From: Cyanobacteriota bacterium
GTDB lineage: Bacteria > Cyanobacteriota > Cyanobacteriia > Phormidesmidales > Phormidesmidaceae
Direction of reading: 5' to 3'
DNA length: 9,495 bases
NCBI GenBank assembly: GCA_027619675.1
Contig: JAQCHG010000032.1
Span: 1 to 9,495, forward strand
A program made the position numbers and the translations under genes. The notes below the pieces were generated by a model that made no database searches, was not told where the DNA came from, and saw only the letters and a list, made by a program, of their open reading frames with translations. How positions within the stretch are numbered: position 1 is the first letter of the stretch; every line of letters begins with the position of its first letter. Positions 6,889-9,495 of this stretch are shown here, piece by piece.

Positions 6889-7243
6889 GGGTTTGTCAAT
6901 GTGTTTGTCAGCTTTCAAGCCCTGGTTGAGACGGCTCGGGCAGCCTTGCTGGATGGACTACTGAGCCCCCATGGCTATTGCCGCTGCCCTGGGGGCTGAT
7001 GTGACCCAGACAGGGCTGTTTCCGAAACGTTGCTGACGCTGGGGTTACCGTAATTTCAGCCAAAATTTCAGCCAACCCGTCATGGCCATAGGGATTATCC
7101 ATGACCCCCTAGAACTTCCTTGACCTTACCGAAGGATGCTTGGGCGGGTTTGAAGTCTGGAGAAAGGGGCGATCGCTACTGCAATTGGCAGAAACGCCGC
7201 TACACTCTTAGCAACTTTTCTGTTAAGAATCTTTATTTACCCG
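6889..7243. other. Non-coding gap between the antiporter and murI
   Basis: No credible gene. A 32-codon frame starting with GTG at 6900 (MFVSFQALVETARAALLDGL...) ends at 6998; it could be the remnant of a degraded gene but I cannot identify it. A repeated TTTGTCA lies at its start. The region holds the hairpin at 6964-6997 and, near 7201-7230, short AT-rich -10-like strings (TACACT, AAGAAT) without well-spaced -35 boxes, so the murI promoter is not resolved. Confidence 0.4.
6964..6997 (+). terminator. Perfect 8-bp hairpin downstream of the antiporter
   Basis: AGCCCCCA (6964-6971) pairs perfectly with TGGGGGCT (6990-6997) across an 18-nt loop. A competing pairing, GCCCTG (6986-6991) with CAGGGC (7011-7016), shares bases with it. 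No T-tract follows. It lies 75 nt after the antiporter stop and is a plausible transcript end or RNA-stabilising structure. Confidence 0.35.
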
Positions 7244-7251
7244 AAAGGTGG
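7244..7251 (+). promoter_or_regulatory. Ribosome-binding site that fixes the murI start
   Basis: AAAGGTGG (7244-7251) closely matches the complement of the 16S rRNA 3' end and lies 9 nt before the ATG at 7261. It supports that start over the in-frame TTG at 7120, whose extra 47 residues look unlike any racemase N-terminus. Confidence 0.7.
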
Positions 7252-7260
7252 CTGCTTAGT

Positions 7261-8109
7261 ATGACCGCTTATGACACCCTGGCTGACCCTCGTCTCACCT
7301 CAGCGCCCATTGGCATCTTTGACAGCGGGGTTGGGGGGTTAACGGTGTTGCGCCAACTGGATCGGCAACTGCCCCAAGAATCCATCCTCTACTTTGGCGA
7401 CACCGCCCGTCTGCCCTACGGCAACCGCACCGCCGATGAGATCCTGCACTTTGTGCGGGACATTATTGGCTGGATGGTGGACCAAGGGGCCAAGATGGTG
7501 ATGATGGCCTGTAACACCAGTTCTGCCCTGGCGCTAGAGCAGGTGCAACAGGAGTTTGAGGTGCCCATCCTGGGGTTGATTTGGCCGGGGGCTCGGGCGG
7601 CGGCCCAAGCGGGACAGCGCATCGGGGTGATTGCCACCCCCGCCACGGTCGCCAGTGATGCCTATCGCCAAGCCATTTTAGAGGTGAACCCCCAAGCCCA
7701 GGTGTGGCAGGTGGGATGCCCCGCCTTTGTGCCCTTGATTGAGCAAGGCCGCATTCAACATCCAGAGACCCGCCGGGTCGCGGCCCGTTATTTGCAGCCC
7801 CTGATGGCCCAGGGCATTGATGCCCTGGTCTACGGCTGCACCCACTATCCCCACCTGGAACCCGTTTTTCAGACGTTGCTCTCTTCCCAGGTGCAACGGG
7901 TTGACCCCGCCACTCACTTAGTGGCGGCGGCGGTGCGGGAGTTAACCCTGTTAAACCTCAAACACACAGGGCCTGCTCGCCCGACTCGGTTCTATGTCAG
8001 CGGTGATCCCCAAGGGTTTGCCGATTTGTCTGTGCGCTGGCTGGGGTATCGGCCCCAGGTGGAGCAGGTGGTGTTTTCTGCGGCTACGGTGCTTCCTGGG
8101 GGTAGTTAA
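7261..8109 (+). CDS. murI: Glutamate racemase
   Basis: The enzyme interconverts L- and D-glutamate in the cytoplasm and supplies D-Glu for peptidoglycan. From the ATG at 7261 it has 282 residues, close to the usual 260-290. The start motif IGIFDSGVGGLTVL places the conserved Asp21 correctly. LYFGDTARLPYG follows. The two catalytic cysteines are Cys84 in MACNTSSA and Cys193 in YGCTHYPHL. No cofactor motif is expected. The protein is complete and should be active. The stop codon TAA (8107-8109) is formed at the left border of the mobile element at 8108-8338: its last two bases belong to the element. Without the element the frame would read Gly-Ser-stop with TAG, so the insertion has not changed the protein. 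The terminator-like hairpin at 8358-8384 may have been the original end of this transcript. Confidence 0.96.
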   Translation: MTAYDTLADPRLTSAPIGIFDSGVGGLTVLRQLDRQLPQESILYFGDTARLPYGNRTADEILHFVRDIIGWMVDQGAKMVMMACNTSSALALEQVQQEFEVPILGLIWPGARAAAQAGQRIGVIATPATVASDAYRQAILEVNPQAQVWQVGCPAFVPLIEQGRIQHPETRRVAARYLQPLMAQGIDALVYGCTHYPHLEPVFQTLLSSQVQRVDPATHLVAAAVRELTLLNLKHTGPARPTRFYVSGDPQGFADLSVRWLGYRPQVEQVVFSAATVLPGGS

Positions 8110-8338
8110 CCTGAGTTCGGGTTAAGCGGTATTCCCGTTCCTGTAGGGGCGCACTAGCGAAGCCATGCCCCTAGGGCTATGGGTTTGCGCCCTGCAATCA
8201 GTGGCATTACCGCCCGATATGGGCTCAGATATCGTGGTGCCCGATACATTTCCAGGGCGCAGACCCCTGCGCCCCTACTGATGCTCTGGGGTGGAGCATC
8301 ACGGCATCTCCTCTATCGACTGATCCCGAACTGAGGTT
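8108..8338. mobile_element. MITE-like 231-bp element with terminal inverted repeats, no transposase
   Basis: Left end AACCTGAGTTCGGG (8108-8121) and right end CCCGAACTGAGGTT (8325-8338) are inverted copies matching at 13 of 14 bases. AGTT flanks both sides (8104-8107 and 8339-8342). Alternatively a TA duplication with slightly shorter ends fits equally well. The inside has no coding frame of its own but is strongly self-complementary. GTAGGGGCGCA (8143-8153) pairs with TGCGCCCCTAC (8268-8278). GGGTTTGCGCCCT (8181-8193) pairs with 8254-8266, with one G-T wobble. CGATAT (8215-8220) pairs with ATATCG (8229-8234). Side hairpins lie at 8163-8182 and 8279-8301. A local alternative is GGGCGCAG/CTGCGCCC (8255-8262 with 8267-8274). 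This fits a non-autonomous element moved by a transposase encoded elsewhere. Confidence 0.75.
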
Positions 8339-8357
8339 AGTTAGCAATCCCCCATGC

Positions 8358-8384
8358 CCCACCAAGGAACCGTTTCCTGGTGGG
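8358..8384 (+). terminator. Strong hairpin beyond the insertion, probable original murI terminator
   Basis: CCCACCA (8358-8364) and GGAA (8366-8369) pair with TTCC (8374-8377) and TGGTGGG (8378-8384): 11 pairs with one bulged A and a 4-nt loop. No T-tract follows in either direction. Removing the mobile element would put it about 14 nt after the murI stop. It could also serve the convergent minus-strand gene ending at 8541. A second imperfect stem lies at 8402-8409 with 8433-8440. Confidence 0.45.
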
Positions 8385-8540
8385 CAAATTCGGCTGAGAC
8401 CCAACCTGCGTTTTACCCCTAACGGTCTGGATGTAGGTTGCGGACGGAGTATCGGGCTAATTTTGGGGCGCGGTGGAGGGGTGGCAGGGCTTATCAATGT
8501 AGCCGGAGTCCAAGGTTGGGACGGTTTTGCACCCCCCAGG

Positions 8541-8843
8541 TCAACGGGGCCGGCTGACGGGGAAACTGGTGGCAAGTTCTTGGCCGTTGAGACCGAGGGC
8601 GATCGCGTATTTCTTGATAAACCCCTGCACATAGACGGGTTCGGGGAGGACCTGCAAGTCCCCCGTTTCGATCGCGTGGAGTTGGTAAACCTGAATAAAG
8701 GTCTGCTGCCGGATGTCCTCTAGGGACACTTGACGGTCAAGGCGGGTCTGGCGCAGATAGGCTCCGATTTCTCGCAGTCGCTCCCCTTGGAGGGCGGTTA
8801 GGTTAATCGCCTCCGATCGCAACTGATCTTTGTCCGCGCTCAT
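8541..8843 (-). CDS. RodZ-type helix-turn-helix protein, apparently truncated
   Basis: The 100-residue protein (start ATG at 8843) is almost entirely a RodZ-like HTH_25 domain. GERLREIGAYLRQTRLDRQ is followed by SLEDIRQQTFIQVYQLHAIETG and LPEPVYVQGFIKKYAIALGLNGQEL. Full cyanobacterial RodZ-like proteins continue through a linker, one membrane helix and a periplasmic part that couple the MreB cytoskeleton to the wall. Here the frame stops (TGA) right after FPVSRPR, and no membrane segment appears in any minus-strand frame down to murI. It is either a stand-alone HTH protein or a remnant of a longer gene. The frame is open upstream to 8921, but the promoter at 8874-8903 lies within that stretch, so the start at 8843 is preferred. 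It is convergent with murI. Confidence 0.75.
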   Translation of the reverse strand: MSADKDQLRSEAINLTALQGERLREIGAYLRQTRLDRQVSLEDIRQQTFIQVYQLHAIETGDLQVLPEPVYVQGFIKKYAIALGLNGQELATSFPVSRPR

Positions 8844-8873
8844 GGGCAGTGGGCTAGGAAAGAACCGATAGGC

Positions 8874-8903
8874 AGTATAGGGGGAAATTCCAATTCTCAG
8901 CAA
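8874..8903 (-). promoter_or_regulatory. Likely promoter of the RodZ-type gene
   Basis: On the minus strand TATACT (plus-strand 8874-8879, 5 of 6 to the -10 consensus) lies 18 nt downstream of TTGCTG (plus-strand 8898-8903, a weak -35). Transcription would start near 8867, giving a leader of about 24 nt before the ATG at 8843. Confidence 0.5.
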
Positions 8904-9151
8904 GAAAAACACCCAGGGCAAAAATCAGGAATCTTCCTGATAGCAACCGTGTAAATACTGATGCTGCGGCATGGGAATCAATTCTTTACCATTTATGGCC
9001 AAAAGTTAGGGGGATCGCCTCCATGGCTGGCCATGGGGCGTTTAGCCACAGGGGCGACATCGCCCCCTGACCTCCGCCCTGTCCTACGGGAACGGTGTGA
9101 CAATTAACGCCGCGCAGGACTGGCATCTCCGTTCCTGGGGTCCCCTGTTGC
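8904..9151. other. Non-coding gap with a strong hairpin between the cupin and RodZ-type genes
   Basis: No gene is credible here. CAGGGGCG (9049-9056) pairs with CGCCCCCTG (9061-9069), with one bulged C and a 4-nt loop. It lies about 80 nt downstream of the cupin stop on the minus strand and could end that transcript, although no T-tract follows. Two CCATGG palindromes at 9021-9026 and 9031-9036 are also mutually complementary. Nothing else stands out. Confidence 0.4.
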
Positions 9152-9495
9152 TTACACCTCTGGATAGGGTTGACCATCCCGGTGACAGAACCGCCACCCT
9201 GTCTCAGTGGCCTGGGCCACCAAGTCCTCGTCAGGGTAATGGACTTGATCGTCAGGGGTGCGATCGCCAATTTCCAGATAGACAGCAGGCTCACTACTAC
9301 GGTTCACCAGATGATGGCCATTGGCTTCCCCGGCGGGAAAAGCCGCCATCATCCCCGCCGTCATCACGGTTTCTGCCCCTTCACTGACCAACACCACCTG
9401 CCCCGCCACGATATACACAAACTCGTCCTGTCGCTGGTGCCAGTGGCGTAGGGCCGAGGCACTGCCAGGGGCGAGGGGGACCCAATTCACCCCCA
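9152..9495 (-). CDS. Cupin-domain protein (3' part)
   Basis: The frame is open to the window edge, so the gene starts beyond 9495; the GTG at 9488-9490 is probably an internal valine. About 113 residues are visible, and the whole protein is probably around 150-160. The first cupin motif is RHWHQRQDEFVYIVAGQ, with two His and a Glu as metal ligands. The second is FPAGEANGHHLVN, with the later metal-ligand His. Next come VYLEIGDR and a C-terminal WRFCHRDGQPY segment. This resembles small single-cupin proteins found widely in bacteria whose substrates are mostly unknown; sugar-binding or dioxygenase activity cannot be told from sequence alone. No signal peptide can be assessed. Confidence 0.85.
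   Translation of the reverse strand, partial: GVNWVPLAPGSASALRHWHQRQDEFVYIVAGQVVLVSEGAETVMTAGMMAAFPAGEANGHHLVNRSSEPAVYLEIGDRTPDDQVHYPDEDLVAQATETGWRFCHRDGQPYPEV

Noticed and set aside
6908..7102. Minus-strand open frame of 64 codons in the antiporter-murI gap
   Set aside because: No ribosome-binding site or known motif; it crosses the 6964-6997 hairpin.
7120..7260. N-terminal extension of murI from a TTG at 7120
   Set aside because: The extra 47 residues do not resemble a racemase N-terminus, and the ATG at 7261 has its own good ribosome-binding site.
8225..8632. Minus-strand open frame of 135 codons
   Set aside because: It runs through the mobile element and overlaps the RodZ-type gene in another frame; its composition is explained by high GC. 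It is kept only as a frameshift hypothesis.
1..9495. HIP1 palindromes (GCGATCGC) as a novel repeat system
   Set aside because: They are a well-known, genome-wide feature of cyanobacteria and serve here only as a taxonomic clue.

Overview
The window looks like chromosomal DNA of a cyanobacterium, probably a filamentous or Leptolyngbya-like type with fairly high GC. The palindrome GCGATCGC (HIP1, a cyanobacterial hallmark) occurs more than ten times, for example at 238, 905, 1061, 1656, 1736, 7169 and 8599. Several proteins (a soluble Ser/Thr kinase with a long C-terminal extension, an NhaS3-like antiporter, a RodZ-type HTH protein) also fit cyanobacteria. Nothing indicates a plasmid or phage.

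Layout, left to right. 1-520 is the 3' end of a TrkA/KtrA-type potassium-transport regulator. 701-1879 is anmK (peptidoglycan recycling). 2050-2490 is an unrecognised 146-residue protein. 2491-2949 is a long non-coding stretch with a -10-like box inside an inverted repeat, followed by several strong hairpins; it may be a small RNA gene or the structured leader of the next gene. 2950-4476 is a Hanks-type Ser/Thr protein kinase. 4531-5343 is a Nit1-type carbon-nitrogen hydrolase. 5428-6888 is a CPA2-family Na+/H+ antiporter resembling NhaS3. 6889-7260 is non-coding with a terminator-like hairpin. 7261-8109 is murI (glutamate racemase). On the minus strand follow a short RodZ-type HTH protein (8541-8843), which seems to have lost its membrane and periplasmic parts, and the 3' part of a cupin protein (9152-9495).

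The most unusual object is a 231-bp element at 8108-8338. It has 14-bp imperfect terminal inverted repeats, flanking short direct repeats, no transposase and extensive nested internal self-complementarity, so it looks like a MITE. It sits exactly on the murI stop codon: the junction itself makes the TAA, and the sequence reconstructed without the element would have had TAG at the same codon. The element also separates murI from a terminator-like hairpin that would otherwise lie about 14 nt after the stop.

Functionally the genes are mostly housekeeping: cell-wall precursor supply and recycling (murI, anmK), ion homeostasis (the Trk/Ktr regulator and the antiporter), metabolite repair (Nit1-like) and signalling (the kinase). 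All plus-strand genes are separated by 50 nt or more, so no tight operon is evident. I see no defence system, CRISPR array, tRNA or rRNA.
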